A DNA stretch of 64,000 bases from Finegoldia magna ATCC 53516 (GTDB taxonomy: Bacteria > Bacillota > Clostridia > Tissierellales > Peptoniphilaceae). Where the stretch lies: positions 1,003,473-1,067,472 of the forward strand of contig NZ_CM000955.1 in NCBI RefSeq assembly GCF_000159695.1, in the 5' to 3' direction. Below, piece by piece: positions 54,455 to 62,479 of this stretch. Below the pieces are notes generated by a model, which worked only from the letters and a program-made list of their open reading frames with translations, ran no database searches and was not told the DNA's origin. Position 1 is the first letter of the stretch, and every line of letters begins with the position of its first letter. Made by a program: the position numbers and the translations under genes.

Positions 54455-55486
54455 ATGGAAAATTTAGATTTTTTACAAGAAATTTTAATGACTTCTTCTC
54501 CATCTGGCGACACTAAAGTCGTTATGGAAAAAGTTAGAAAAAAATTCGAAGAATTAGGAAAAGTTGAAATCAACTTTACTAACAAAGGTGCAATGGTGGT
54601 TACTCTTCGCGGTGAAACTGACGAAAAACAATCTACATTCGCAGCTCACGTGGATACGTTGGGATTGATGGTCAAAGAAATCAAACCAAACGGAAGATTA
54701 AAAACATTCTTAGTTGGTGGTTACGCATACAACTCTGTTGAAAATGAATACGTAACTATCTCTACAATGTCTGGCAAAAAATACACTGGAACATGCTTAA
54801 ACGACAAACAATCAGTTCACGTTTACGGTCCAGAAGCTAAAAGCAACGAAAGAAACGCCAAGACTATGGAAATCAGAATCGACGAAAAGGTAGAATCAGC
54901 TGAAGATGTAAAAAAACTTGGAATTAACGTCGGTGATTTTATATATTTAGATTCAAGAACACAATTAACAGAAAGTGGATTCGTAAAATCAAGACACTTA
55001 GACGACAAAGCTTGCGTATACGTATTATATGAAACAGTAAGATATTTCGTAGAAAACAACATCACTCCAAAACACACTCTTAACTTCTTCATCTCAAACT
55101 ACGAAGAAGTTGGCCACGGTGCATGCTACGGAATTCCAGAAGAAACCGACGAATTCATCGTTGTAGACATGGCTGCTCCTGGAGATGGACAAACATCTTC
55201 TGAATTTAAAACAACAATTTGTGCAGCAGATTCTACAGGTCCTTACGATTTGGAATTAAAAGAAAGATTAGTTAGAATTTGTGAAGAAAATAATATTCCT
55301 CATGCAGTTGACATCTATCCATTCTACGGTTCAGATGGATCAGCAGCATTAGCAGCAGGATATAACTTGAGAGTTGCTTTGATTGGACCTGGTGTTGATG
55401 CATCACACGCAATGGAAAGAACTCACCAAGAAGGATTACAAGCATCTATCGATTTATGTATAAAATACATCGAAGATAAGAAATAA
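54455..55486 (+). CDS. M42-family metallopeptidase (aminopeptidase)
   Basis: Di-metal aminopeptidase-like protein of 343 residues, cytosolic. Metal ligands are suggested by AAHVDTLGLM, the catalytic EEVGHGACYG, and DGSAAL. The late GPGVDASHAMERTHQEG carries the last His. Relatives (FrvX/YsdC/PepA-type) cleave short peptides and form large dodecamers. Single gene with a strong terminator. Confidence 0.9.
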   Translation: MENLDFLQEILMTSSPSGDTKVVMEKVRKKFEELGKVEINFTNKGAMVVTLRGETDEKQSTFAAHVDTLGLMVKEIKPNGRLKTFLVGGYAYNSVENEYVTISTMSGKKYTGTCLNDKQSVHVYGPEAKSNERNAKTMEIRIDEKVESAEDVKKLGINVGDFIYLDSRTQLTESGFVKSRHLDDKACVYVLYETVRYFVENNITPKHTLNFFISNYEEVGHGACYGIPEETDEFIVVDMAAPGDGQTSSEFKTTICAADSTGPYDLELKERLVRICEENNIPHAVDIYPFYGSDGSAALAAGYNLRVALIGPGVDASHAMERTHQEGLQASIDLCIKYIEDKK

Positions 55487-55496
55487 TTTGACTTGA

Positions 55497-55524
55497 ATTA
55501 GCCGATTAATCGGCTAATTTTTTT
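55497..55524 (+). terminator. Terminator after M42 peptidase gene
   Basis: The 22 bases 55497-55518 are a perfect palindrome (ATTAGCCGATT and its complement) followed by seven Ts. Confidence 0.88.
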
Positions 55525-55826
55525 GTGTAAATAGCTTTATTTCGCTAAATTTCTTTGCAATCACTAATATACATTATCAACTTCACAAAAAATTTTCCCA
55601 TATTTTTAAAATGCTATCTGTTTTCTTTCGGGAAAATCGCAGGAAAACATTGATTAACCGTGATTTTTTTGTTTTTCTTATAAAACTTGAACATATCAAC
55701 ATTTGTTTTCCCAAAAAATATTTTATCGAATAAAAATAAGCCTATTATGAAAACGGTATGCACAAAAATCATTCGTTTTCCTGATTTTTCTTTACAAAAA
55801 TTTTTCAAAAAAGTTTCAAAAAGTGC
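55525..55826. other. Gene-free, AT-rich stretch
   Basis: No credible gene is seen here. A 109-codon open frame on the minus strand (55614-55943) has no ribosome site, low-complexity composition and runs through the strong promoter at 55827-55855, so I do not call it. Confidence 0.6.
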
Positions 55827-55855
55827 TTGACATAGCTGTTTTATGGTTATATAAT
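55827..55855 (+). promoter_or_regulatory. Perfect consensus promoter of the three-peptide cassette
   Basis: TTGACA at 55827-55832, exactly 17 bases, TATAAT at 55850-55855. Both hexamers and the spacer fit the sigma-A consensus fully. Start expected near 55862. The strongest-looking promoter in the window. Confidence 0.95.
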
Positions 55856-55861
55856 ACTTAT

Positions 55862-55993
55862 TGCAATGAGGGATATGAAATGAATTATCATTTGGATATC
55901 CAATGAATATTAAACTCGATAATTTCGTTCGGTGAATATTCATTTATTACCGAATGAAAATAACATATAAATATTAAATGAGGGGGAACTGAA
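55862..55993 (+). promoter_or_regulatory. Structured 5' leader of the peptide cassette
   Basis: About 130 nt before the first peptide gene. It holds a hairpin CGTTCGGT/ACCGAATG (about 55925-55956) and a palindrome TGGATATCCA at 55893-55902. A minimal frame, MNYHLDIQ (55880-55906), with a GAGGGA ribosome site starts about 18 nt into the transcript. Confidence 0.55.
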
Positions 55994-56158
55994 ATGATTA
56001 AGAATAACAGAAAATATTTAGATTTTGCAAAGAAAACATCTCTTGGTTTGAACACAAACATGTCATCAATGACATTCGCAAGTGTCGATCATTTTAACGA
56101 AAGATTCTCTCCATTGTTTGGATCAAGAAGAATCTTCAAAAACAGAAAAAATGCATAG
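55994..56158 (+). CDS. Small basic protein 1 of a three-paralog cassette
   Basis: A 54-residue protein: starts MIKNNRKYLDFAKKTS, core MSSMTFASVDHFNERFSPLF, then a basic tail ending KNRKNA. No signal peptide or membrane helix. An AGGGGGAA ribosome site is seven bases before the ATG. It shares the pattern MxSMxFAxxxxFxERxxPLF and a Lys/Arg-rich end with the next two genes. Not recognised as any known family. A conserved core between variable ends in three tandem copies supports real coding. Role unknown: candidates are a secreted or cell-associated peptide, or a nucleic-acid-binding protein. Confidence 0.85.
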   Translation: MIKNNRKYLDFAKKTSLGLNTNMSSMTFASVDHFNERFSPLFGSRRIFKNRKNA

Positions 56159-56170
56159 GGGGTAAAATTT

Positions 56171-56320
56171 ATGAGAAAAAATAATATTAGAAAAAGTTCA
56201 CAAATTAGTTTTAACACAAGTATGGCGAGCATGAATTTTGCTCAAGCGGATAACTTTTACGAAAGAATGACACCATTATTTGGTTCAAGAAAATTAAAGA
56301 AAAACAAAAAACAAGCGTAA
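56171..56320 (+). CDS. Small basic protein 2 of a three-paralog cassette
   Basis: A 49-residue protein: MRKNNIRKSS, core MASMNFAQADNFYERMTPLF, tail GSRKLKKNKKQA. It is the shortest of the three. GGGGGT ribosome site, 12 bases after the stop of gene 1, so the two share a transcript. Compared with protein 3, the MASMNFAQ block and the KKQA end are identical. No export signal or modification enzyme nearby. Confidence 0.85.
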   Translation: MRKNNIRKSSQISFNTSMASMNFAQADNFYERMTPLFGSRKLKKNKKQA

Positions 56321-56389
56321 TAACTAAACAAATTAAACAAATAGTGACATCTTAAAACAATAATAAACAATTAATAGGAGGAAAATAAT

Positions 56390-56563
56390 ATGTTCACAAA
56401 AACAACACAAAAACAAATCAGAAATTTCGGTAAAAACTGTACAGTAAGCTTAAGCTCAAACATGGCAAGTATGAACTTTGCACAAATGAATGACTTCTAC
56501 GAAAGAGTTAATCCTCTTTTCAATACTGAAAGAAAATCAAGAAAGAGCAAAAAACAAGCTTAA
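56390..56563 (+). CDS. Small basic protein 3 of a three-paralog cassette
   Basis: A 57-residue protein: MFTKTTQKQIRNFGKNCT, core MASMNFAQMNDFYERVNPLF, tail NTERKSRKSKKQA. It holds the only cysteine of the set (C17). A strong AGGAGGAAA ribosome site precedes it and a 69-bp gap follows gene 2. The dinucleotide and codon style (many AAC, AAA, GCA) resembles highly expressed genes in the window. A terminator follows at 56645. Family not recognised. Confidence 0.85.
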   Translation: MFTKTTQKQIRNFGKNCTVSLSSNMASMNFAQMNDFYERVNPLFNTERKSRKSKKQA

Positions 56564-56644
56564 TTAAATAATTCAATTCCAGATTAAGATAATTGAGAAA
56601 ATCCAATCTGTTAACGTATCAAATTTATTTGACGTTTAAATATG

Positions 56645-56678
56645 AAATCCAACTTCTACATGAAGTTGGATTTTTTAG
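56645..56678 (+). terminator. Terminator of the peptide cassette
   Basis: Perfect 12-bp stem AAATCCAACTTC/GAAGTTGGATTT (56645-56656, 56662-56673) and a T run. A weaker hairpin AACGT/ACGTT lies about 20 bases before it. Confidence 0.88.
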
Positions 56679-56679
56679 T

Positions 56680-57771
56680 TTATAGATTTTTGGATAAAAT
56701 GTCACAGATTCTTTCAGATGCGTGGCCATCTCCGTAAGGGTTTGTGGCTTCACTCATTTTGTCGTATTCATTTTTGTCAGAAAGAAGTGTGGTCATTTCG
56801 TTGTAGATGTCTTCTTCACAAAGTCCAGTTAATTTTAATGTCCCTGCCTCTACCCCTTCAGGTCTTTCTGTTGTGTCTCTCATTACTAAAACGGGCTTTC
56901 CAAGTGCTGGGGCTTCTTCTTGAATTCCACCTGAATCTGTCATTACGAAGAATGATTGTTTCATGAAGTTGTGAAAATCAACTACATTCAATGGTTCGAT
57001 GAGTTTGATTCTAGGATGATTGTCAAATACTTCGTTTGCGATTTCTCGTACTTTTGGATTCAAATGTATCGGATAAATCACATATATATCTTCGTTTTCG
57101 TTGACAACTCTTTTAATTGCTCTGAAGGAATTTTTCATAGATTCTCCCAAGTTTTCCCTTCTGTGCATTGTTAGAAGAATCATTTTTTTACCTTCGATCA
57201 AATTTTCGTTAGAATAATTGTCACGTACTGTTGTTTGAAGTGCGTCTATTACTGTGTTTCCCGTTACGAAAACTTTGGATTCGTCTTTGTTTTCTCGTAG
57301 CAAATTATCCCTTGCAGTTGTAGTTGGTGCGAAGTGGAAATCTGCCAACGATCCTATGGCTTGTCTGTTGAATTCTTCTGGATATGGAGAGTATTTGTTG
57401 TAAGTTCTAAGTCCAGCTTCCACATGACCTACTGGTATTCTCAAATAGAATGCAGCAAGTCCTGCAACAAAACTTGTCGAAGTGTCTCCATGAACCAAAA
57501 CAATGTCTGGTTTTTCTTCTTCTAGTATAGATTTTATTTTGTCCAAAATAGTTGTGGTAACATCGAACAAGCTTTGTCCTTTTTTCATGATAGCCAAGTT
57601 GTAGTCTTCTTTGATTTCGAAAACGTCCAACACTTGACGTAGCATTTCTTTGTGTTGTCCAGTTACAAGTACACAAACTTCGAATTCGTCTCTTTTTTTG
57701 AGTTCTTTCACAAGTGGACACATTTTAATAGCTTCTGGTCTTGTCCCAAAAACCACCATTACTTTTTTCAT
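56680..57771 (-). CDS. wecB: UDP-N-acetylglucosamine 2-epimerase (non-hydrolysing)
   Basis: Makes UDP-ManNAc from UDP-GlcNAc for wall or capsule sugars. 363 residues. Family motifs: FGTRPEAIKMCPLV at the start, VHGDTSTSFV, GHVEAGLRT, and MHRRENLGE with the catalytic His; SGGIQEEAPALGKPVLVMR near the end. It could equally be named mnaA. It follows the dehydrogenase gene across a terminator. Confidence 0.95.
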   Translation of the reverse strand: MKKVMVVFGTRPEAIKMCPLVKELKKRDEFEVCVLVTGQHKEMLRQVLDVFEIKEDYNLAIMKKGQSLFDVTTTILDKIKSILEEEKPDIVLVHGDTSTSFVAGLAAFYLRIPVGHVEAGLRTYNKYSPYPEEFNRQAIGSLADFHFAPTTTARDNLLRENKDESKVFVTGNTVIDALQTTVRDNYSNENLIEGKKMILLTMHRRENLGESMKNSFRAIKRVVNENEDIYVIYPIHLNPKVREIANEVFDNHPRIKLIEPLNVVDFHNFMKQSFFVMTDSGGIQEEAPALGKPVLVMRDTTERPEGVEAGTLKLTGLCEEDIYNEMTTLLSDKNEYDKMSEATNPYGDGHASERICDILSKNL

Positions 57772-57785
57772 TTTTTACCTCTTTT

Positions 57786-57818
57786 GAAAAAAAGGCGCTG
57801 CAAATATTAGCGCCCTTT
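57786..57818 (-). terminator. Terminator between wecC-like and wecB-like genes
   Basis: Stem AGGGCGCT.. with AGCGCCTT, inner perfect part GGCGCT/AGCGCC, then seven Ts on the minus strand. Confidence 0.8.
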
Positions 57819-57826
57819 GATTTGTT

Positions 57827-59053
57827 TTATAATTTGTAGAAATTGTATTTGTTATCAACATCGATGTTTCTTGTATCAAGTACAACTTTGTCTTTTAATA
57901 CATCCATGTTTTCTCTGATTTCATCGTGACCAATCATCACGATTACAAAATCAACATCGTCTAAGAATTTGTTCAAATCGTGGTATTGATTTTCCACAAC
58001 TTCTCTTTTTACCATTGGATCGTAAACTTTTAGTCCATCTCCCAAATGTTCTTTTTGGTGTTGTAACAATTGAAGTGTTGGAGATTCTCTGACATCGTCT
58101 ACGTTTTCTTTGTAAGTCAATCCGTAAATACCAACTCTTGAAAAATCTTTTAAGTTGTTTTCTTGCATAATATTGTAAGCACGTTTAAGAACATATTCTG
58201 GCATTGAATCGTTGATTTGACGAGCTTTGTAGATTATCTCAGTAAGAAGTGGATAATCTCCAACTAAAAACCATGGATCAACTGAAATACAATGTCCACC
58301 TACACCAGGTCCTGGTGAAAGTATGTTAACTCTTGGGTGTTTGTTGGAAATTCTGATAACTTCGTTGACATCAAGTCCACCTTGGCGACAAATCTTAGCC
58401 AATTCATTCGCAAATGCAATGTTGATGTCTCTGAATGTATTTTCAACAACCTTTGTCATTTCAGCTGTTTTTATATTAGTTAGATTGATTTCACCTTTGC
58501 AGAAAGTTGAGTACACTTCCCTAACTTTTTCGCCGTATTTTGGATCGTCAGCGCCAATTGTTCTAGCGTTGTGTTCCAATTCGTAAACCATATTGCCAGG
58601 GATAATTCTTTCTGGAGCGTGAACCAAGTTTAATTTCTTGCCTGATTTTTCGATATATTCTTCCACAACAGGTCTAACGTAAGTGTCGATAGCTCCCGGT
58701 GAAACTGTCGATTCAACAACTATAATCGCATCTTCTTCTGCAGGTTCCAACACTGATTCTACAGCCTTTACAACATAAGAACAATCCAATTTCTTAGATA
58801 CAGGATCGTAAGGAGTTGGTGCTGTAATAATATAGAAAGAAGTGGACACTGGTTTTAATGAAAAAGTAATATCAGAACTCAAAGCCTTTTCGAAAAGCTC
58901 ATCCATTCCTTTTTCTTCGAAAGTCAATTCTTTATGTTTTAATTTATCAATTACTTCTTCTTTAATATCTGTTCCAACCACCTTGTTGCCTGATGTTGCT
59001 AGCATCAAAGCTGTAGGTAGACCTATGTAACCTAATCCAATTACATTAATCAT
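57827..59053 (-). CDS. wecC: UDP-N-acetyl-D-mannosamine dehydrogenase
   Basis: Oxidises UDP-ManNAc to UDP-ManNAcA with NAD. 408 residues. NAD loop IGLGYIGLPTALM, the active-site cysteine in GPGVGGHCISVDPWF, and GLTYKENVDDVRESP. The close match to the WecC form and the epimerase next to it make ManNAcA the likely product. The exact sugar is inferred from context. Confidence 0.9.
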   Translation of the reverse strand: MINVIGLGYIGLPTALMLATSGNKVVGTDIKEEVIDKLKHKELTFEEKGMDELFEKALSSDITFSLKPVSTSFYIITAPTPYDPVSKKLDCSYVVKAVESVLEPAEEDAIIVVESTVSPGAIDTYVRPVVEEYIEKSGKKLNLVHAPERIIPGNMVYELEHNARTIGADDPKYGEKVREVYSTFCKGEINLTNIKTAEMTKVVENTFRDINIAFANELAKICRQGGLDVNEVIRISNKHPRVNILSPGPGVGGHCISVDPWFLVGDYPLLTEIIYKARQINDSMPEYVLKRAYNIMQENNLKDFSRVGIYGLTYKENVDDVRESPTLQLLQHQKEHLGDGLKVYDPMVKREVVENQYHDLNKFLDDVDFVIVMIGHDEIRENMDVLKDKVVLDTRNIDVDNKYNFYKL

Positions 59054-59066
59054 AATATTCTCTCCT

Positions 59067-60209
59067 TTAAAATAAATTTTCTATTCTATTTAATAATCTT
59101 TCGTTATTTTTTTGTGGATTTAATTCCGATTGCATCTTTCTGCAGTTTTCTTGAAGCGTGTGGTAGAATGATTGGTCATCTCTAAGTTTGAGCAAAACAT
59201 TTCTCATTTCCTCATCTGATTCGTGATCAACCGCAACTCCCACATTCCATTCGTTAACAACCTCTGATAGATAAGTGTCTCTTGCGACAATTATAGGAAG
59301 CTCTGCGTGAATGGATTCGTATAATTTGTTCGGAAGTGCAATCCTAACATTCTTCATCGACGCATCGTACACTGAGAATATGCAGTCGCATTTCGAATAA
59401 AGCTCTGCAATCTCATCGTCATAGTAAAATTTGCCACGATATTCAATGAAATCTTTCGTTTGGGCAAGTTCTTTGAAGTAAGTTCCACTCTCGAAACCTG
59501 CCATCATCAAATTCATTCCCAAACCATCCATAGCTTTCGTAAGCTTTTTCAATTCGTTCAAATATCTTAGCCCACCGATGTATCCTACAGTGAAAGTATC
59601 GTGTTGGTTTTTCACCCTTAACTTATCATAATCTCTGAATAATTCCAAATTTGGAATGTTGGGCATGAACACCAAATTATCCTTGCTGTATTTTCCTTCA
59701 AAATGTTCCCAGAATTTCATACTAGTCACAATCATCAAATCCACGAATGAAAGCATATTGTTCTCTCTTTTTTTCAAAACAGAAGACACAATATTCATCG
59801 GGAAATTCTTCTTGTCATCAGTCAAATATCTGTGAATATCTGGTACTTCGTATATAATCTTAACCTTGTTGTCCTTGTTTTTCTTGTATTTCGTAGCTAT
59901 CTCTAGCATATCATAACTTTGAACGTGAATTAAATCCGGTTTAATTCTCTCCAATATTTTATAAGCTTTTTGTGAGAATTTGTAAGTTGGAATAAGTCTT
60001 TTCATAGGGTTACTGTTGTCAGCATCTATATTGATTATTTCCTTCTTGCAAAAATCACGCTTGAAATCATATTTTTCATCTCCACCTTTGTCCCAACAAA
60101 TAGCATACAAATCGAACTTTTCTTTTACAAGATCCATTCTTTTTATAAGCCTTGGAGGTGGTGTCGTATTAATCAAAAAAGTGTATTTTTTTTGATTTGA
60201 TTTTTCCAT
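59067..60209 (-). CDS. Glycosyltransferase (GT4-like)
   Basis: A 380-residue sugar transferase. The C-terminal domain has the usual nucleotide-sugar pocket pattern with LPNKLYESIHAELPIIV and an E-x7-E-like stretch, and the N-terminal half has the DLIHVQSYDM segment. It is upstream of the dehydrogenase by 13 bases, so it is in the same unit and probably builds a ManNAcA-containing polymer. Acceptor unknown. Confidence 0.8.
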   Translation of the reverse strand: MEKSNQKKYTFLINTTPPPRLIKRMDLVKEKFDLYAICWDKGGDEKYDFKRDFCKKEIINIDADNSNPMKRLIPTYKFSQKAYKILERIKPDLIHVQSYDMLEIATKYKKNKDNKVKIIYEVPDIHRYLTDDKKNFPMNIVSSVLKKRENNMLSFVDLMIVTSMKFWEHFEGKYSKDNLVFMPNIPNLELFRDYDKLRVKNQHDTFTVGYIGGLRYLNELKKLTKAMDGLGMNLMMAGFESGTYFKELAQTKDFIEYRGKFYYDDEIAELYSKCDCIFSVYDASMKNVRIALPNKLYESIHAELPIIVARDTYLSEVVNEWNVGVAVDHESDEEMRNVLLKLRDDQSFYHTLQENCRKMQSELNPQKNNERLLNRIENLF

Positions 60210-60313
60210 TTTTCATCATCCTATTAATATATTTAACAGTTAAAATTATATCACAACTTCACTAACTTTGCTTATTTTTTCTGTAATCTTTAGAATTTCT
60301 TAACGTTTGAAAT

Positions 60314-60349
60314 CAAAAAAATCCTACCTGCTTAACTAGCAAGTAGGAT
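60314..60349 (-). terminator. Terminator of the coiled-coil CWB2-CAP gene
   Basis: Stem ATCCTACCTGC/GCAAGTAGGAT (60321-60331, 60339-60349, one mismatch), T run on the minus strand. Confidence 0.82.
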
Positions 60350-60356
60350 AATTGAA

Positions 60357-62270
60357 TTAAAAGTTTTTCATTTCTTTTGTTAGTTGCTCGATGGCTTTGT
60401 TGGATTGTGATTTTTTAGTGTTCAATTCCTTGATCAAATCATCCAAATCCATAACTTTTTGTCCCATCTTGGAAAATTCCATCTCTTCTACTTTAATTCT
60501 TTCTTTTATTGTTTCAGATTTTGCAAGTTTTTGTAACATTGGCAATTCTTTTCTCATATATTTTGATTCCACAATGTTGTAATATTCGTTTAAAATTTGC
60601 TTGTACTCTTGTTCTGTCAATAGCAAATCATTTGAGAAATCTGCATTCCAAGCAAATGTAATTCTAAGTGAATTTATTTTTGGATTGTTGTTACAAGCTA
60701 TCGCGCAAACTTTGTAGCTGTCATCCATCAAATTAGTGTAATGACCAACTCTTGGATCATTTGGATTTTGGTCGTAGATTGCTTTTTCCATATCATACCA
60801 GCCATAGTATGGATTTGGCATTCCCCATGCCAAATTTTCTGCAACTTGGAAAGTATGTCTGTGACCGTTGTTGTGATTAGTAGATCTGTTGGCGCTTACC
60901 ATTGCTTTTGCCAAAATTTCAAAGTTAGTATGCATTGGCCCTACATTGAAATTATTGTCACTAGCTCTAAATTGATTGTTTTCTTCTAACAAATCATCTG
61001 TAATCATCAAGTTATCATAAGATGTCGCGTCGCCTTTTATCGTTGGATTTACTTCATTAGTCTCAACGTATTTTCTTAAAATCATTAACGCCTTGTCAGC
61101 ATTATCTGCGTATTGTGGATAAGCTTCCTTTGTCCAGTGAAGGAATGAAAATACTCCGTTATCTACCCATTCTTGAGCGATTTTTCGTTCATTTTCAGCG
61201 CCTTCCAACACTTTTTCCAAATAGCTTATTCTTTCAATTCTAGCTTCTTTGATTTGCTTATCGTAATCTGCTATGTCTGATTTAAGCTTTGCGATTTCTT
61301 TTGAATATTCTGCTTTTACTTCTTCCGTTGATTTGTTGATGTATTTCAATTGAATTTGAACTTTTTGACTTACAGAATTTACCCCACCAACGATAATTAT
61401 GTTATCGATTTGGTTATCTTTTAAGAAATTTCTAACAGAATCTGGAATGTGATTCTTGCCAACCAAAACAATTGGAGCGTCCTTTGCTTTGGAAATAATT
61501 GAAGATGATAACGCATCTGGATAATCTTCTCCTGAAGCTATGATTACTGTTTTCTTAGAAGCACTGTGTTTCAAATATTCCTTCGCAATTTCAACAGATG
61601 TTTCGTATCTATCCTTGCCGCTGAATCTTTTAGTTACATTCTTATTGTATTTTACTGTAGATGTTCCACCAAATATGTAATCTGGATTTGTCGCTTTTTC
61701 AACAGGAATCAATTCCAAATTCATCTTAGAAGCAAGTGGACCTGCTGCCAATGCATCAGGATATACAAACGAATTGTAAATACTTTCTTTCATGTTTGGA
61801 TTCAATGTTTTTCTTATTTTATTGACCTCAACAGAAGTTCCTATTCTATCTGTTCCTGAAACTCTCGTAGCTTTTTGGAAAAATTGTAGTTGGGATTGTG
61901 AAACTGAAGAATTCCCACCAATAACATAAGCTTCTTTTGGATTGATGGTTTTAACAGTAAGCTCCGTTTCTCTCGGCATTTCTTTGGATTGCGTAAGTAA
62001 AATTGGCGCATTCAAATCTCCTGACAATGGCGAACCACTAAGAGCATCTGCAAAGTTTTCTCCTGAAGCAAGGATTAATTTTTCTGCGTTTTTCGCAAAT
62101 TTTGTAGCAATAGTTGCAGAAGTATCGTATCTGTTCATACCTGCTATTCTCTCGATGTTCACATCTTTTTTTACATCATCAGCAAAAGATAATGAACCTG
62201 CCAACAAAGATGATCCAGTAATTGCAAACATTAATATAGCTGCCGTTACTTTCTTCAAATTCTTGTTCAT
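60357..62270 (-). CDS. CWB2 surface protein with CAP domain flanked by coiled coils
   Basis: A 637-residue exported protein. The start is MNKNLKKVTAAILMF at 62270, because the AAGGAGAA before it is a ribosome site and would otherwise be coding. Signal peptide about 1-31, three CWB2 repeats about 38-315, a coiled coil about 320-365 (EEVKAEYSKEIAKLKSDIAD), a CAP-like domain about 420-560 (ANRSTNHNNGHRHTFQVAEN, LRITFAWN) and a second coiled coil 565-637. The helices before and after may pair and present the CAP domain away from the wall. Function outside the cell unknown. Confidence 0.88.
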   Translation of the reverse strand: MNKNLKKVTAAILMFAITGSSLLAGSLSFADDVKKDVNIERIAGMNRYDTSATIATKFAKNAEKLILASGENFADALSGSPLSGDLNAPILLTQSKEMPRETELTVKTINPKEAYVIGGNSSVSQSQLQFFQKATRVSGTDRIGTSVEVNKIRKTLNPNMKESIYNSFVYPDALAAGPLASKMNLELIPVEKATNPDYIFGGTSTVKYNKNVTKRFSGKDRYETSVEIAKEYLKHSASKKTVIIASGEDYPDALSSSIISKAKDAPIVLVGKNHIPDSVRNFLKDNQIDNIIIVGGVNSVSQKVQIQLKYINKSTEEVKAEYSKEIAKLKSDIADYDKQIKEARIERISYLEKVLEGAENERKIAQEWVDNGVFSFLHWTKEAYPQYADNADKALMILRKYVETNEVNPTIKGDATSYDNLMITDDLLEENNQFRASDNNFNVGPMHTNFEILAKAMVSANRSTNHNNGHRHTFQVAENLAWGMPNPYYGWYDMEKAIYDQNPNDPRVGHYTNLMDDSYKVCAIACNNNPKINSLRITFAWNADFSNDLLLTEQEYKQILNEYYNIVESKYMRKELPMLQKLAKSETIKERIKVEEMEFSKMGQKVMDLDDLIKELNTKKSQSNKAIEQLTKEMKNF

Positions 62271-62479
62271 GATTTCTCCTTCCAAAATTGAAATTAATAT
62301 AAAGGGATAGTAAGACTCTCATCCTATCTCTTAACTGTATTTTACTACTAAGTTTGTCTTTAATCAATAACTATTTTTATTCTAAAATAAATTCACAAAA
62401 CAATGTGATTTCCATTAAATAATTGGTATAATTAAATTGGAAGAAAACGAATCTTCACTACATAAATTAGGAGCTAAAA

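Noticed and set aside
55614..55943. 109-codon open frame on the minus strand
   Set aside because: No ribosome site, Phe/Lys/Asn-rich low-complexity composition, and it runs antisense through the perfect promoter and leader of the peptide cassette.
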